Positions 30,063 to 39,970 are shown, counted from the first letter of the stretch. The stretch: 64,000 bases of DNA from Frateuria edaphi (GCF_021117405.1 NZ_CP088251.1:3333001-3397000); one strand, 5' to 3'. Numbers and translations are program-made. Notes: generated by a model not told the origin, from the sequence alone.

Positions 30063-32921
30063 TCACTTCACCGGTTTGCCATCCGCATCGAGCACCTGCA
30101 CCTTGCCCAGGTTCAGTGCGCGCACGGGCGCCTCGATCTTCTTGAGGTCGCCCACGATCACCCAGGTCAGGTGATCGGGACGGACGACTTCGTTGGCCGC
30201 CGCCTGAACCTGCGGGTCCTTCAACGCCTGGATGCGCGCCTTCTCGGTCTGGATCCAGTTGTCGGGACGGTCGTACAGGGCAATGTCTTCCAGCGCGCCC
30301 ATCACCGCGGACGTGGTCTGGTACTCGCCGGGCAGGCTGCGCACGTCGCCTTCCTTGATCTTGGCGATTTCCTCGGCGCTCAGCGGATGCTTGCCGGCCA
30401 CCCCGCGCGCCTCGGCAAGGATCTGCTGCGCCGACGGTGCGGTCTTGTCGGTCTGCACCGGCGCGTACATCAGGAACGGGCGCTGGCCCAGCGCATCGGG
30501 CATGAAGCTGTAGGCGCCGTAGGCCCAGTGCTTGTCCTCGCGCAGGTTCATGTTCAGGCGCGAGGTGAAGGTGCCGCCGAAGGCGCCGTTCATGGTCTCG
30601 ATCGCCAGGTTGTTGTCGACCCGGGTCGAAGGCGCCAGGCCGCCGGCCAGGATCAGGCTTTGCTGCGCGCCGGGGCGATCGATCAGGTAGACACGCGAAG
30701 CGTCGGGGGACGCCACCTTGGCGAGGTTCTTCGCCGGCACCTTGCCCGCGCCCGGCTTCCAGTCGCCGAACACCTTGTTCAACTGCGGGATGATCCTGTC
30801 CAGCGTGGTGTCGCCGGCAACCAGGATCCGGACGTTGTCCGGCCGGATGAAGTCGCCCATGAAGCGGCGCATGTCATGGGCATCGAGCGCCGTGATCGAG
30901 GGCACCGTGCCCGAACCGGTGAACGGAATCGCGTAGGCGTGGCCTTCGCCGTAAAGCAGCGGCGGCAACGTGCGCAGCGCGATGCCGATCGGCTGGCTCT
31001 TCTCCTGCGCGATGCGCGCCAGCCACTGGCCGCGCAGGCGCGAGACATCGTCCGTGCGGAACGCCGGGTTGCGCACGATGTCGGCGAACAGCGCGAGCGA
31101 CGGTTCCAGCTTGTCGTTCAGCGCGTTGAGCGAGACGTTGCACGCGTCCAGCCCGCAACCGCTGCCGATCTGCGCGCCCAGGCGCTGCTCGCGCTTGGCG
31201 ATCTCGACCGAATCGAGGTCCTTGGTGCCTTCATCGAGCATCGCCATGGTGAAACTTGACGTGCCGAGCTTGCGGCCCTGGTCGGCGGCGTAGCCGGAGT
31301 CGAACATCAGCTGCACCTGCGTCGCCGGAACTTCGTGGCGCTCGGCCAGGGTGACCTCGATGCCGTTGGCGAGCTTGCCGTGCTGCAGGGTCGGGAAGGT
31401 GAGGCTGGGGAATTGGGTCACCTCGGGCACGCCCTTGGTACGGTCCACCGGGCTCTTGACGATGGTGTATTCGCCTTTGGCCGAAAGCTCGTCCATCGGC
31501 TTGCCCGGCTGCGCGGGGCGACCGGCGTAGGTGGCGAAGTCGGTGTCCTCGACCTTGCCGGGCGTCACGGTGACGGTGTAGTCGCCCTTGGCGATCCATC
31601 GGTTGGCCGAGGTCTTCACGCTGGCCGGGGTGGCGGCCATCAACGTGTCGAAATCCTTCAGGTAGGCGCCGGGGTCACCCTGGTAGAGCTGGCCCTCGGC
31701 CAGGATCGAAGCCTGCGTATTGACGCGTTCCAGGCCGCGCACGAACGCGGCACGGATGCCGGTCTTGACCCGCTCCAGCTCGTCGGCGGTGGGGCCGTCC
31801 TTGAGGAACTTCGCCCACTCGTCGGCCACCGCGGCCTCGACCCTGGCCGGGTCGGCGCCCTTCTTCACGTCCACCTGCAGTTCAAACAGGCTGGCCAGCA
31901 CGTGCTGCTCGATGTCGACCGAGACATCGTCGGCGAGTTTGTCCTTGTAGACCAGGCGCTGGTACAGACGCGAGGTCTTGCCGCCGCCGAGCACCGCGGC
32001 GGCCAGTTGCAGCTGGTTGAGTTCGACGTCGGTGCGCGAGGGCACGTTCCACTCGCGGTAAATGCGCGTCTGCGCGACGTTGTCGGTCATCGAGCCGCGG
32101 GTGGACTTCTGGCGCGGTGTCACCCAGACCTGCGGTCGCGGCACGGCCGGGCCGGCGCCGATGTCGCCGAAGTACTTGAGCATCTTCTCCTTCGCCTGCG
32201 CCGGCGTGATGTCGCCGGCCAGCACCACCACCGTGTTGGCGGCGCCGTAGTAGTCCTTGAACCACTGCTTGACGTCGCCGAGCGAGGCGGCGTTCAAGTC
32301 TGCCATCGAGCCGATGGTGTCGTGGTGGTAGGGGTGGTTGGCCGGGAAGGCCTCGGCCTGGATCAGCTCGCTGACGCGGCCGTAAGGCTCGTTCTCGCCC
32401 TGGCGCTTCTCGTTCTGCACCACGCCGCGCTGCTCGTCCAGTTCCTTCTGGCCGATCGCGCCGAGCAGATGGCCCATGCGATCGGATTCCATCCACAGCG
32501 CCATGTCCAGCGCGGTGGTGGGCACGGTTTCGAAGTAGTTGGTGCGGTCCAGCCAGGTGGTGCCGTTCTGGTCGGTGGCGCCGGCCAGCTCGAACGGCTT
32601 GAAGTACTCGTCCTTGTGGTTCTCCGAGCCCTGGAACATCAGGTGCTCGAACAGGTGCGCGAAGCCGGTCTTGCCCTTCGGCTCATACGAGGAGCCCACG
32701 TGGTACCACACGCTCACCGCCACGACCGGCGCCTTGTGATCCTCGTGCACCACCACCGTCAGCCCATTGGGCAGGGTAAAGCGCTCGTACTTCAGCTCGG
32801 GGATCTTCTGTGCCTGCGCGGCCGGTGCATCGGTGGCCTGCGCCGGCAGCAGGGCCGGTCCAGCCAGCAGGCTGGCGGCGATCAGCGCCAGCACGGTCTT
32901 GGGTGGGAAACGCTTTGCCAC
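30063..32921 (-). CDS. M16 family zinc metallopeptidase (two-domain, exported)
   Basis: 952 residues. Signal peptide to about residue 30. The first half has the inverted zinc motif HLFEH (89-93) with the downstream Glu in ELDEQRGVVQNEKRQ. The second half (about 515-950) repeats the M16 fold without a zinc motif, as usual for the inactive partner domain. These periplasmic pitrilysin-like proteins degrade short peptides; some need a partner subunit, but here both halves are fused in one chain. Confidence 0.94.
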   Translation of the reverse strand: MAKRFPPKTVLALIAASLLAGPALLPAQATDAPAAQAQKIPELKYERFTLPNGLTVVVHEDHKAPVVAVSVWYHVGSSYEPKGKTGFAHLFEHLMFQGSENHKDEYFKPFELAGATDQNGTTWLDRTNYFETVPTTALDMALWMESDRMGHLLGAIGQKELDEQRGVVQNEKRQGENEPYGRVSELIQAEAFPANHPYHHDTIGSMADLNAASLGDVKQWFKDYYGAANTVVVLAGDITPAQAKEKMLKYFGDIGAGPAVPRPQVWVTPRQKSTRGSMTDNVAQTRIYREWNVPSRTDVELNQLQLAAAVLGGGKTSRLYQRLVYKDKLADDVSVDIEQHVLASLFELQVDVKKGADPARVEAAVADEWAKFLKDGPTADELERVKTGIRAAFVRGLERVNTQASILAEGQLYQGDPGAYLKDFDTLMAATPASVKTSANRWIAKGDYTVTVTPGKVEDTDFATYAGRPAQPGKPMDELSAKGEYTIVKSPVDRTKGVPEVTQFPSLTFPTLQHGKLANGIEVTLAERHEVPATQVQLMFDSGYAADQGRKLGTSSFTMAMLDEGTKDLDSVEIAKREQRLGAQIGSGCGLDACNVSLNALNDKLEPSLALFADIVRNPAFRTDDVSRLRGQWLARIAQEKSQPIGIALRTLPPLLYGEGHAYAIPFTGSGTVPSITALDAHDMRRFMGDFIRPDNVRILVAGDTTLDRIIPQLNKVFGDWKPGAGKVPAKNLAKVASPDASRVYLIDRPGAQQSLILAGGLAPSTRVDNNLAIETMNGAFGGTFTSRLNMNLREDKHWAYGAYSFMPDALGQRPFLMYAPVQTDKTAPSAQQILAEARGVAGKHPLSAEEIAKIKEGDVRSLPGEYQTTSAVMGALEDIALYDRPDNWIQTEKARIQALKDPQVQAAANEVVRPDHLTWVIVGDLKKIEAPVRALNLGKVQVLDADGKPVK

Positions 32922-33110
32922 GGTGAACCTCCTGCGTCACGAAAGAGGCCCGAGGCTATCGGTCCGGGGCAAACCAGCACAAGCGACAAAGGCCATGGCT
33001 GTCCGGATGGTGTCCGCCCGCGGACCGCGCAGTGTCCGCGGACAACCCGGGCGCATCGCTCCTTCGCGGGAAGGTATCCATGAATCAATGGGTTAGCGTT
33101 ACCTCACGAC

Positions 33111-33126
33111 TGGCACGAGCCTTGCC
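33111..33126 (+). promoter_or_regulatory. sigma-54 promoter for the small membrane protein
   Basis: TGGCACG-AGCC-TTGCC matches the RpoN consensus (TGGCAC-N5-TTGCW) at every position except the last W. The GG and GC elements have the required 10-base spacing. Transcription would start near 33137, giving a leader of about 33 bases to the ATG at 33170. I cannot define an activator site in the 190 bases upstream. Confidence 0.8.
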
Positions 33127-33169
33127 ACTCCGTTGGCAGGATTCCACTCCCTCTCCAAGGAACGTCGCC

Positions 33170-33376
33170 ATGAAACTCGAAACCCTGTTGCTGCGCAGCC
33201 TGTTCGCCGCCTGCCTGCTGGTATGCGGCTGGATCATGGCCTCGATGCTGTTCATGCCCGGACCGGTGCAGCTGGCCGGCGCCGGCGACGGTGCCGCGCT
33301 AGGCGTGACGCTGGCCGTGCCCGGCGCCTGCATGCTGCCGCCCGACGGCGTCGTTTGCCCGCGCGTGGAAAGCTGA
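33170..33376 (+). CDS. small membrane protein of unknown function
   Basis: 68 residues. [22 protein letters not shown] starts a membrane helix or signal anchor (about 8-28); the rest is Gly/Ala/Pro-rich with two Cys near the end ([11 protein letters not shown]). AAGGA precedes the ATG at nine bases. No family recognised. It is preceded by an excellent sigma-54 promoter match and is alone in its transcript direction until trmL, 58 bp downstream. Confidence 0.7.
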   Translation: MKLETLLLRSLFAACLLVCGWIMASMLFMPGPVQLAGAGDGAALGVTLAVPGACMLPPDGVVCPRVES

Positions 33377-33434
33377 GCATTCGAAGCGGTCTACCGCCGG
33401 CCCATCGACGGGCCGCGCAGCGGATAATGGGCGG

Positions 33435-33899
33435 ATGCTGCATGTCATCCTCTTCCGCCCCGAAATCCCGCCGAACACCGGCAACGCCATCCGCCTTTGC
33501 GCCAACACTGGCGCGTCGTTGCACCTGATCCGCCCGCTCGGCTTCGAACTGGACGACGCCCGTCTGCGCCGCGCGGGGCTGGACTACCACGAGTACGCGC
33601 GCGTCACGGTGCACGAGGACCTGCCCGCCTGCCTGGCCGCGCTCGGCGAGCCGCGCGTGTTCGCCTATTCCACCCGGGGCCGCCTGGCCCACGTGGATGC
33701 CCGCTATAGCGAAGGCGACGCCCTGCTGTTCGGCTGCGAAACCGCCGGCCTTCCCGATGAGGTGCTGGACGCCATTCCGCCGGATCAGCGCCTGCGCCTG
33801 CCAATGCGCCCGGACAGCCGCAGCCTCAACCTGTCCAACAGCGTGGCGGTGGCGGTCTACGAGGCCTGGCGCCAGCTGGGCTTCGCCGGATCGGTGTAG
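33435..33899 (+). CDS. trmL: tRNA (cytidine(34)-2'-O)-methyltransferase TrmL
   Basis: 154 residues, a minimal SPOUT methyltransferase with the trefoil knot. Signatures: [18 protein letters not shown] at the N-terminus, [11 protein letters not shown], and [19 protein letters not shown]. It methylates the 2'-OH of the wobble base of tRNA-Leu (CAA and UAA anticodons). Followed by an inverted repeat and then ubiJ. Confidence 0.96.
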   Translation: MLHVILFRPEIPPNTGNAIRLCANTGASLHLIRPLGFELDDARLRRAGLDYHEYARVTVHEDLPACLAALGEPRVFAYSTRGRLAHVDARYSEGDALLFGCETAGLPDEVLDAIPPDQRLRLPMRPDSRSLNLSNSVAVAVYEAWRQLGFAGSV

Positions 33900-33902
33900 C
33901 AG

Positions 33903-33970
33903 CGCCCTTGGGCGCGGCCGCCCTCGGCCAACCCAGCGATCGGAGATGGCGGTTGCGCCCAAGGCGCTTC
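33903..33970. repeat. GCGCCCTTGGGCGC palindromic repeat
   Basis: GCGCCCTTGGGCGC(G) at 33903-33917 is itself a palindrome, and the related TTGCGCCCAAGGCGC lies at 33954-33969 in inverse arrangement across about 38 bases. Only one copy of this family was noticed in the window. Confidence 0.6.
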
Positions 33971-34010
33971 GACGGGAACCGGAATCGGCCCCGCCCGCTA
34001 CAATCGCCGG

Positions 34011-34661
34011 ATGAACGTCCCCATCCCGAATGCCTGGCTCCCGCAGCCGCTGCGCAAGCTCGCCGGCAGCGCGCTGGAAGCCGCGCTCAACCACACGCTC
34101 TCGCTCGATCCCGATACGAAGCAGAAGCTCGCGGCGCTGGCTGGCCGCAGCATCCAGCTGCACCTGCGCGGACCGGAGCTGGCCCTCAGCGTGACGGTGG
34201 AGGGCGATCGCCTGAAGGTTGGTCCACCGCAGGACGTGAGCCAATTGCGCGTCGCGGCCAGCCCCGGCAGCCTCCTGGCCATGGCGCTGCGCCGGGGCGA
34301 CGAGGGCGTTTCACCGCGCAAGGTGGAGATCGCCGGCGACGCCGATCTTGCGCGCCGGCTGGAGAAGCTCGCCAGCGCCTTCCAGCCGGATTTCGAGGAG
34401 GCCTTCGCGCGCAGCTTTGGCGACGTGCTCGGTGTGCCGCTCGCCCAGGCGATCGCCAAGGGCCTGCGGCATGCGCGCGAGAGCACGCAGCATTTCACCG
34501 AGGACGGCGCCGACTGGCTGCGCGACGAAGCAAGGCTGACCCCGGCGATGGGCGAGGTGGACGATTTTCTCGACGGCGTGGACGCGCTGCGCGAGCGCGC
34601 CGAACGCCTGGAAGCCCGCCTGGCGCGCCTGCGCCAGCGCACGTCGGGGCCGCGCGCATGA
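34011..34661 (+). CDS. ubiJ: ubiquinone biosynthesis accessory factor UbiJ
   Basis: 216 residues with an SCP2-like lipid-binding domain (about 20-115) and a C-terminal coiled-coil (about 170-215, [21 protein letters not shown]) that in E. coli UbiJ contacts UbiK. It helps assemble the soluble Ubi complex. The gene overlaps ubiB by four bases. ubiE, commonly the third member, is not adjacent here. Confidence 0.92.
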   Translation: MNVPIPNAWLPQPLRKLAGSALEAALNHTLSLDPDTKQKLAALAGRSIQLHLRGPELALSVTVEGDRLKVGPPQDVSQLRVAASPGSLLAMALRRGDEGVSPRKVEIAGDADLARRLEKLASAFQPDFEEAFARSFGDVLGVPLAQAIAKGLRHARESTQHFTEDGADWLRDEARLTPAMGEVDDFLDGVDALRERAERLEARLARLRQRTSGPRA

Positions 34662-36304
34662 CGCCGCTCAAGGTATTGCCGGGTGCGCTGCGGGTCGCCT
34701 CGGTGCTGCTCGCATGGCGGCTGGACGAGCTGGTCGATGCGGCGCACCTGTACCGCCCGCTCAAGCTGCTGCGCCCGATCCTGGCCCGCACGCGCCCCGG
34801 CGCGCGCGAACTGCCGCGCGGCGCGCGATTGCGCATGGCGCTGACCGAGCTGGGGCCGATCTTCGTCAAGGCAGGCCAAGTGCTGTCGACCCGGCGCGAC
34901 CTCATTCCCACCGACATCGCCGACGAGCTGGCCGAGCTGCAGGACCGGGTGCCGCCGTTCCCCGGCGCCGAGGCGCGCGCCATCGTCGAGCACGAGTTGA
35001 AGGCCAAGATTGGACGCCTATACGCCCATTTCGACGAAGTCCCCCTCGCTTCCGCGTCGATCGCCCAGGTGCACGCTGCCACGCTGCACGACGGCGCCGC
35101 GGTGGTGGTCAAGGTACTGCGGCCGGGCATCCAGGCGAAGATTGCCCGCGACGTGGCGCTGATGCGCTCGCTGGGTGAACTTGCTCAGCGCTGGCACCCC
35201 AATGCCGACAAGATCCGCCCGCTCGACGTCGTCGCCGAGGTGGAAAAGATGCTGGCCAACGAGCTGGACTTGCAGCGCGAAGGCGCCAGCGCCAGCCTGC
35301 TCAAGCGCAACTTCGAAAGCGGCGTGGATCTCTACGTGCCCGCCGTCCACTGGGACTTCACCGCCGAACGCGTGCTCACGCTCGAGCGCGTGCATGGCGT
35401 CAGCGTGGACGACGTGGCGGCCATCGATGCTGCCGGCATCGATCGCAAGGCGCTGGCCGCCAAGGGCGTCCGCGTGTTCTACGAGCAGGTGTTCCGCGAC
35501 AACTTCTTCCACGCCGACGCGCACCCGGGGAACATCTGGGTCGACCTGGAGCGGCGCGAGGAGCCACGCTTCGTGGCACTGGATTTCGGCATCATGGGGT
35601 CGCTCCCCGAGGCCGACCAGTACTGGCTGGCGCAGAACTTCATCGCCCTGTTCGAGCGTGATTACGCGCGCATCGCCCAACTCCACGTGGCCGCCGGGTG
35701 GATGCCCGCGACGGTACGGCTGGACGAACTCGAAGCGGCCGTGCGCACGGTGTGCGAGCCCTACTTCACGCGCCCGCTGTCGCAGATCTCGCTGGCCGAG
35801 GTGGTGGTCAAGCTGTTCCAGACCGCGCGTCGCTTCGAGCTGACGCTGCAGCCGCAGCTGATCCTGTTGCAGAAGACCCTGCTCAACATCGAGGGTGTCG
35901 GGCGCATGCTCGATCCCGACATCGACATCTGGGCGGTGGCCCATCCGGTGTTGAAGCGCATCCTGCGCGAGCGCTACAGCGCGCGGCGCACGTTGCGCGC
36001 GGTGCGCCAGCGGCTGCCCGAATGGCTGCATGCCGCACCGCAACTGCCTGAGCTCGTGCGCGATGCCCTTCGCCAGACGGCCAGCGGCGAGCAGCGGCAG
36101 CTGACCGATCCGGCGGAGCTTGCGCTGCACGCGGAGCTCGCGCTGCGCCGGCGGCGCGCGCTGCTCGGCGGACTGTTCGGCACGGCGTTGCTCGGCTGCG
36201 CCACCCTGCTTTGGATCGCCGGTGGGCCGGATGGCTCCGATTGGGTCGCGCTCGGCTGCCTGGCCGCCGCCCTGCTCGCCTTCCTGACCAGCGCCCGCCG
36301 CTGA
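34658..36304 (+). CDS. ubiB: ubiquinone biosynthesis protein UbiB (ABC1/ADCK-type atypical kinase)
   Basis: 548 residues. KxGQ motif ([16 protein letters not shown]) near residue 70, A-rich nucleotide loop ([12 protein letters not shown]), catalytic HADAHPGN and DFG (LDFGIMG) are present. Two membrane helices are at the C-terminus (about 505-545), as in E. coli UbiB. Needed for isoprenoid ubiquinone synthesis, probably as an ATPase that extracts lipids. Start ATG overlaps the ubiJ stop. Confidence 0.97.
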   Translation: MTPLKVLPGALRVASVLLAWRLDELVDAAHLYRPLKLLRPILARTRPGARELPRGARLRMALTELGPIFVKAGQVLSTRRDLIPTDIADELAELQDRVPPFPGAEARAIVEHELKAKIGRLYAHFDEVPLASASIAQVHAATLHDGAAVVVKVLRPGIQAKIARDVALMRSLGELAQRWHPNADKIRPLDVVAEVEKMLANELDLQREGASASLLKRNFESGVDLYVPAVHWDFTAERVLTLERVHGVSVDDVAAIDAAGIDRKALAAKGVRVFYEQVFRDNFFHADAHPGNIWVDLERREEPRFVALDFGIMGSLPEADQYWLAQNFIALFERDYARIAQLHVAAGWMPATVRLDELEAAVRTVCEPYFTRPLSQISLAEVVVKLFQTARRFELTLQPQLILLQKTLLNIEGVGRMLDPDIDIWAVAHPVLKRILRERYSARRTLRAVRQRLPEWLHAAPQLPELVRDALRQTASGEQRQLTDPAELALHAELALRRRRALLGGLFGTALLGCATLLWIAGGPDGSDWVALGCLAAALLAFLTSARR

Positions 36305-36343
36305 CCCGAAGCGGAGGAAGCCTTGCATCGCCGACGTGCCGCC

Positions 36344-36424
36344 TGGGAGGCGCACCCTGGGCACGACCGCGCGCCTGCCGGTCCCCGAGCGCGATCGGCC
36401 GCAGCGCGCGCTCCTGCAGGTCGC
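36344..36424. repeat. GCGCACC-family repeat before truC
   Basis: GGAGGCGCACCCTGGGCACGACCGCGCG at the left, and GCGATCGGCCGCAGCGCGCGCTCCTGCAGG at the right, form a degenerate member of the family found at 25885-25943. It fills most of the 145-bp gap between ubiB and truC. Confidence 0.55.
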
Positions 36425-36449
36425 CCACACCTAAGCTCCTGACGAAACC

Positions 36450-37148
36450 ATGCTCGAGATTCTTTACCAGGACGACTCCCTGCTCGCGGTCAACAAGCCC
36501 GCGGGCTTGCCCGTGCACCGTTCGAAGCTGATCGGGCCCGCCGACGCCTTCCTGATCGACCTGCTGCGTGAACAGGTGGGCGGCGAGCTGTTCCTCGCCC
36601 ATCGACTGGACCGCGCGACCAGTGGCGTGCTGCTGGTCGCCCGCTCGGCCGCCGTGGCCGCGGCGCTGGGCGAACAGTTCATGGGGCGCGAGGTGCACAA
36701 GCAGTACCTGGCGGTGGTGCGCGGCTGGCCCGAACCGACCGAAGGCCTGGTCGACTATCCGCTGCCAGGCTCGCGCGAGACCGGTCCGCGCCGCGAGGCG
36801 CGCACCCGCTACCAGCGCCTGGCCACGGTCGAGGTGCCGATCGCGCTGGGCCGCTATCCGCAGCAACGCTACGCACTGGTGCTCGCGGAACCCGAGACCG
36901 GCCGCTTCCGCCAGATCCGCAAGCACATGGCACACCTGCGCCATCCGGTGATCGGCGATTGCCAGCACGGGCGCAGCGATCACAACCGCCTCTACAAGCA
37001 GCACTTCGGCTGCCATCGCATGCTCCTGCACGCCTGGCGGCTGCGGTTCGCGCATCCGGCCATCGGCGCGCCGATGGCGCTGGAAGCCCCGTTGGACGAC
37101 ATGTTCCGGGCGATGCTGGCGCGCTTCGGCTGGGGGCTGGCGGGCTGA
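36450..37148 (+). CDS. truC: tRNA pseudouridine(65) synthase TruC
   Basis: 232 residues, RluA family without an S4 domain. Catalytic Asp in FLAHRLDRATSGVLLVAR; the TruC-type segments KQYLAVVRGW and RQIRKHMAHLRHPVIGD are clear. It makes pseudouridine at position 65 of tRNA. The TGA stop falls within the first arm of a GGGCTTCAGCCC-family repeat. Confidence 0.93.
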   Translation: MLEILYQDDSLLAVNKPAGLPVHRSKLIGPADAFLIDLLREQVGGELFLAHRLDRATSGVLLVARSAAVAAALGEQFMGREVHKQYLAVVRGWPEPTEGLVDYPLPGSRETGPRREARTRYQRLATVEVPIALGRYPQQRYALVLAEPETGRFRQIRKHMAHLRHPVIGDCQHGRSDHNRLYKQHFGCHRMLLHAWRLRFAHPAIGAPMALEAPLDDMFRAMLARFGWGLAG

Positions 37149-37198
37149 AAGCCCACCCTACCGGCCATCGCCACCGTCGGGCGGGCTTCAGCCCGCCA
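37139..37198. repeat. GGGCTTCAGCCC-family repeat after truC
   Basis: Left arm GGCGGGCTGAAAGCCCACC includes the truC stop codon TGA; right arm GGGCGGGCTTCAGCCCGCC. Same family as 21054-21115. Confidence 0.85.
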
Positions 37199-37222
37199 AC
37201 CGCAATCCCCTAAACTGCGCCG

Positions 37223-37645
37223 ATGCTGCAGATCAGCCGCACCCTCACCCTCCCTGATGCCGAACTGACCGAGCGCTTTCTGCGCGCGGACGGCCCCGGC
37301 GGGCAACACGTCAACCGCACCGAGAGCGCGGTGGAGTTGCGTTTCGATGTCGCTTCCTCGCCCTCGCTGCCGGAGCCGGTGCGTGCACGCCTGCTCTCGC
37401 GTCGCGACCGGCGCATGACCGAGGAGGGCGTGCTGGTAATCCAGGCTCGCCGCTTCCGCGAGCAGGCCCGCAACCGCGACGATGCGCGCGAACGCCTCGC
37501 CGACATCGTGCGCAGTGCGCTGGTGGCGCCAAAAAAGCGCGTCGCGACCCGTCCCACGCGCGCTTCGAAGGAGCGCCGGCTGGCCGGCAAGCAGCAGCGG
37601 GGCAAGCTCAAGCAGAACCGCACCCGCGACTGGAGCGGCGAATGA
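37223..37645 (+). CDS. arfB: alternative ribosome-rescue factor ArfB
   Basis: 140 residues. GGQ motif at 26-28 in RADGPGGQHVNRTESAVEL, and a basic C-terminal tail (KKRVATRPTRASKERRLAGK) which inserts in the empty mRNA channel. Hydrolyses peptidyl-tRNA on stalled ribosomes. It overlaps the next gene by four bases, an arrangement that suggests co-translation with a lipid acyltransferase. Confidence 0.95.
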   Translation: MLQISRTLTLPDAELTERFLRADGPGGQHVNRTESAVELRFDVASSPSLPEPVRARLLSRRDRRMTEEGVLVIQARRFREQARNRDDARERLADIVRSALVAPKKRVATRPTRASKERRLAGKQQRGKLKQNRTRDWSGE

Positions 37646-38259
37646 CCGATTCCATCCTGCCGCCGGTGCCGCCGCAGGCCCCGCGGATCGACAGTCGCTT
37701 CTGGCCCTGGCTGATGCGGGGTCTGTTGCGCCTGTCCGGCTGGCGCCTGCTCGGCGAGCTGCCGGACGTGCCGAAGCTGATCATCATCGGCGCGCCACAC
37801 TCGTCCTACTGGGATGGCGTGTGGGGCCTGATGATGAAGATCGCCCTGGGCGCGGACATCAAGGTCATGATCAAGCGTGAGGTGCTCGACAGTCCGCTCG
37901 GGCTGATCCTGCGCCCGCTGGGCATGATCGGCATCAATCGCAAGGCCGCGCTCAACGTGGTCGGGCAGATGGTGCGCCGCTTCGCCGATCATCCGCGCAT
38001 GTGGCTCGGCATCACGCCCGAAGGCACGCGCAAGCACGTCATGCACTGGAAGAGCGGCTTCCTGCGCATCGCGCGCGAGGCCGAGGTGCCGATCCTGCCG
38101 GTGTTCCTGGACTATCCCACCAAGACTTTCACGCTGGGCACGCCGCAGTACGCCACCGACGATCCGGATGCCGACATGGCGCGCATCCGTGCGCTGTTCC
38201 GCGGCTACCGCGGCAAGCACCGGAATACCGAAAAACCCGAACCGGACCCGGACGTGTAA
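37642..38259 (+). CDS. PlsC-like lysophospholipid acyltransferase
   Basis: 205 residues. HX4D motif (APHSSYWDG) and the PEGTR motif (ITPEGTRKHV) identify a 1-acylglycerol-phosphate-type acyltransferase; KREVLDSPLG and INRKAA are also typical. It belongs to the short cytoplasmic-facing type, so its substrate may be other than lysophosphatidate. Overlaps arfB (four bases) and the LysE-type gene (one base). Confidence 0.88.
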   Translation: MTDSILPPVPPQAPRIDSRFWPWLMRGLLRLSGWRLLGELPDVPKLIIIGAPHSSYWDGVWGLMMKIALGADIKVMIKREVLDSPLGLILRPLGMIGINRKAALNVVGQMVRRFADHPRMWLGITPEGTRKHVMHWKSGFLRIAREAEVPILPVFLDYPTKTFTLGTPQYATDDPDADMARIRALFRGYRGKHRNTEKPEPDPDV

Positions 38260-38894
38260 TGGCCGCCCTGGGCATCGCGCATTTCGGCGCATTCCTGCTC
38301 GCCTGCCTGGCGCTCAACCTCACGCCGGGGCTGGACACCTTCTACATTCTCGCCCGCAGCGGGCGCGAGGGACGCGCGGTGGGTTTTGCCGCGGCGCTGG
38401 GGATCAACGCCGGTTGCGTGGTGCACACGGCGGCGGCGGTGCTGGGCGTGTCGGCAATCCTGATGACTTCCGCGCTGGCTTTCAGCCTGCTGAAGTACCT
38501 AGGCGCCGCCTACCTGGTATGGATTGGCCTGCGCATGCTGCTCGCGCGCTCCACCACGCGCCCGCCCGCCGCGACCCGTGGCCAGGGCATGGGCGCGGCC
38601 TTCCGCCAAGGCCTGCTGACCAACGTGCTCAACCCCAAGGTCGCGTTGTTCTACCTGGCGTTCCTGCCGCAGTTCGTCTCGCCGCAGGGCGGCCATCCGC
38701 AGCTGGCGCTGCTGGTGCTGGGCGTGAGCTTCATTGGCACAGGCCTGAGCTGGTCGCTGGTGCTGGCGCTGCTTGGCGGGCGAATCCACCGGCTGTTGCT
38801 GGCCCGCCCGCGCCTGGGCGGCTGGATGGACCGCTTCTGCGGCACGGTACTGCTGGGCTTCGGCCTGCGGCTGGCGTTGCAGCGGCAGGCCTGA
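38259..38894 (+). CDS. LysE/RhtB family amino-acid exporter
   Basis: 211 residues with about six membrane helices. NLTPGLDTFYILARSGREG and LTNVLNPKVALFYLAFLPQF are LysE/RhtB signatures. Members export amino acids or homoserine lactones; the substrate here is unknown. The start ATG shares its A with the TAA stop of the acyltransferase, so the three genes arfB, acyltransferase and this one are coupled. Confidence 0.9.
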   Translation: MAALGIAHFGAFLLACLALNLTPGLDTFYILARSGREGRAVGFAAALGINAGCVVHTAAAVLGVSAILMTSALAFSLLKYLGAAYLVWIGLRMLLARSTTRPPAATRGQGMGAAFRQGLLTNVLNPKVALFYLAFLPQFVSPQGGHPQLALLVLGVSFIGTGLSWSLVLALLGGRIHRLLLARPRLGGWMDRFCGTVLLGFGLRLALQRQA

Positions 38895-38898
38895 TCGC

Positions 38899-39921
38899 CT
38901 AGCGACCCGAGTGGCCCGACTCGTCGTGCTCGCGATGGGTCAGCAGGCCCGGCTTGACCATGTCGACGAACGCGCGCGCCTCCGGGCTCAGGAACTTGCC
39001 CTTGCGCATCACCACGCCGTAGCTGCGCTGGGGAAAGAACCGCTTCATGTTGCGCACGGCAAGGCGCGTGCGGTCGGCCTCGGTGATGCAAATGCCGGTG
39101 ACGATCGAAATCCCCAGGCCTGCGGCGACGTACTCTTTGATCACCTCCCAGCCGCCGACCTCGATCGCCACCTGGTAAGGCACCTGGCGCTGCTGGAACA
39201 CCAGATCGACCAGCCGATAGGTGGACAGCCGTTGCGGCGGCAGGATCAACCCGTAGGGCGAGAGATCCTCCAGTGCGATCTCCGCTTTGTGTGCCAGCGG
39301 GTGGTCCAGCGGCGTGATCAGCATGGGGTCGAAATGGCGCAGCGGCGCCCAGGCGATGTCGTTGGGCACGTCCAGCATCGAGCCGACCGCGAAGTCGGCC
39401 TCGTCCGCGCGCAGCAGCGCGAGCCCGTCGCGTCCGGTGACATTGGCCAGTTGCAGATGCACAGCCGGGAACGCCTCGCGGTAGCGGCGCACCAGTTCGG
39501 GCAGCAGGTACTGGATGGTCGAGGCCCCGGCGGCGATGGTCAGGCGACCCGCCGTGAGGCCCTTCACGCGCGCCTGGAAATCGCGATCCAGGTTCTCCCA
39601 GCCCTCGATCAGCGGGCGAGCCAGTTCGTACAACGCCTCGCCCGCATCGGTGAGGTTGATGCGTCGTCGCCGCCGTTCCAGCAGCGGCACGCCTAGTTCA
39701 CGCTCCAGGGCCTGCAATTGCAGGGTGACGGTCGGCTGGGAGAGGAACAGCGACTCGGCCGCACGGGTGAGCGTCCCCAGCTTGACGATGCTGACGAAGG
39801 CGCGCAGCTGCTTGTGGCGATTGCCCTTGTAGTAGTAGCGCTCGGCAGCCTCCACTGCCTTCTGGCCCGTCGCGGCCGCTTTGCGCGCTCCGGCCCGTCG
39901 CGCCTGCCCCGTCCGATTCAT
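38899..39921 (-). CDS. LysR family regulator divergent from aceB
   Basis: 340 residues. The ATG at 39921 has GAGGGA upstream. An unusual basic 36-residue extension precedes the winged helix (RAFVSIVKLGTLTRAAESLFLSQPTVTLQLQALERELG). The effector domain is CysB-like in type. Its position, back to back with malate synthase and isocitrate lyase, implies control of the glyoxylate shunt; a palindromic AT-rich site lies in the shared promoter region. Which metabolite it senses is not visible. Confidence 0.9.
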   Translation of the reverse strand: MNRTGQARRAGARKAAATGQKAVEAAERYYYKGNRHKQLRAFVSIVKLGTLTRAAESLFLSQPTVTLQLQALERELGVPLLERRRRRINLTDAGEALYELARPLIEGWENLDRDFQARVKGLTAGRLTIAAGASTIQYLLPELVRRYREAFPAVHLQLANVTGRDGLALLRADEADFAVGSMLDVPNDIAWAPLRHFDPMLITPLDHPLAHKAEIALEDLSPYGLILPPQRLSTYRLVDLVFQQRQVPYQVAIEVGGWEVIKEYVAAGLGISIVTGICITEADRTRLAVRNMKRFFPQRSYGVVMRKGKFLSPEARAFVDMVKPGLLTHREHDESGHSGR

Positions 39922-39970
39922 GGCAACTTCCCTCACAAACGAGCGTGATAGCGAACTTTTGCTGACTAGT

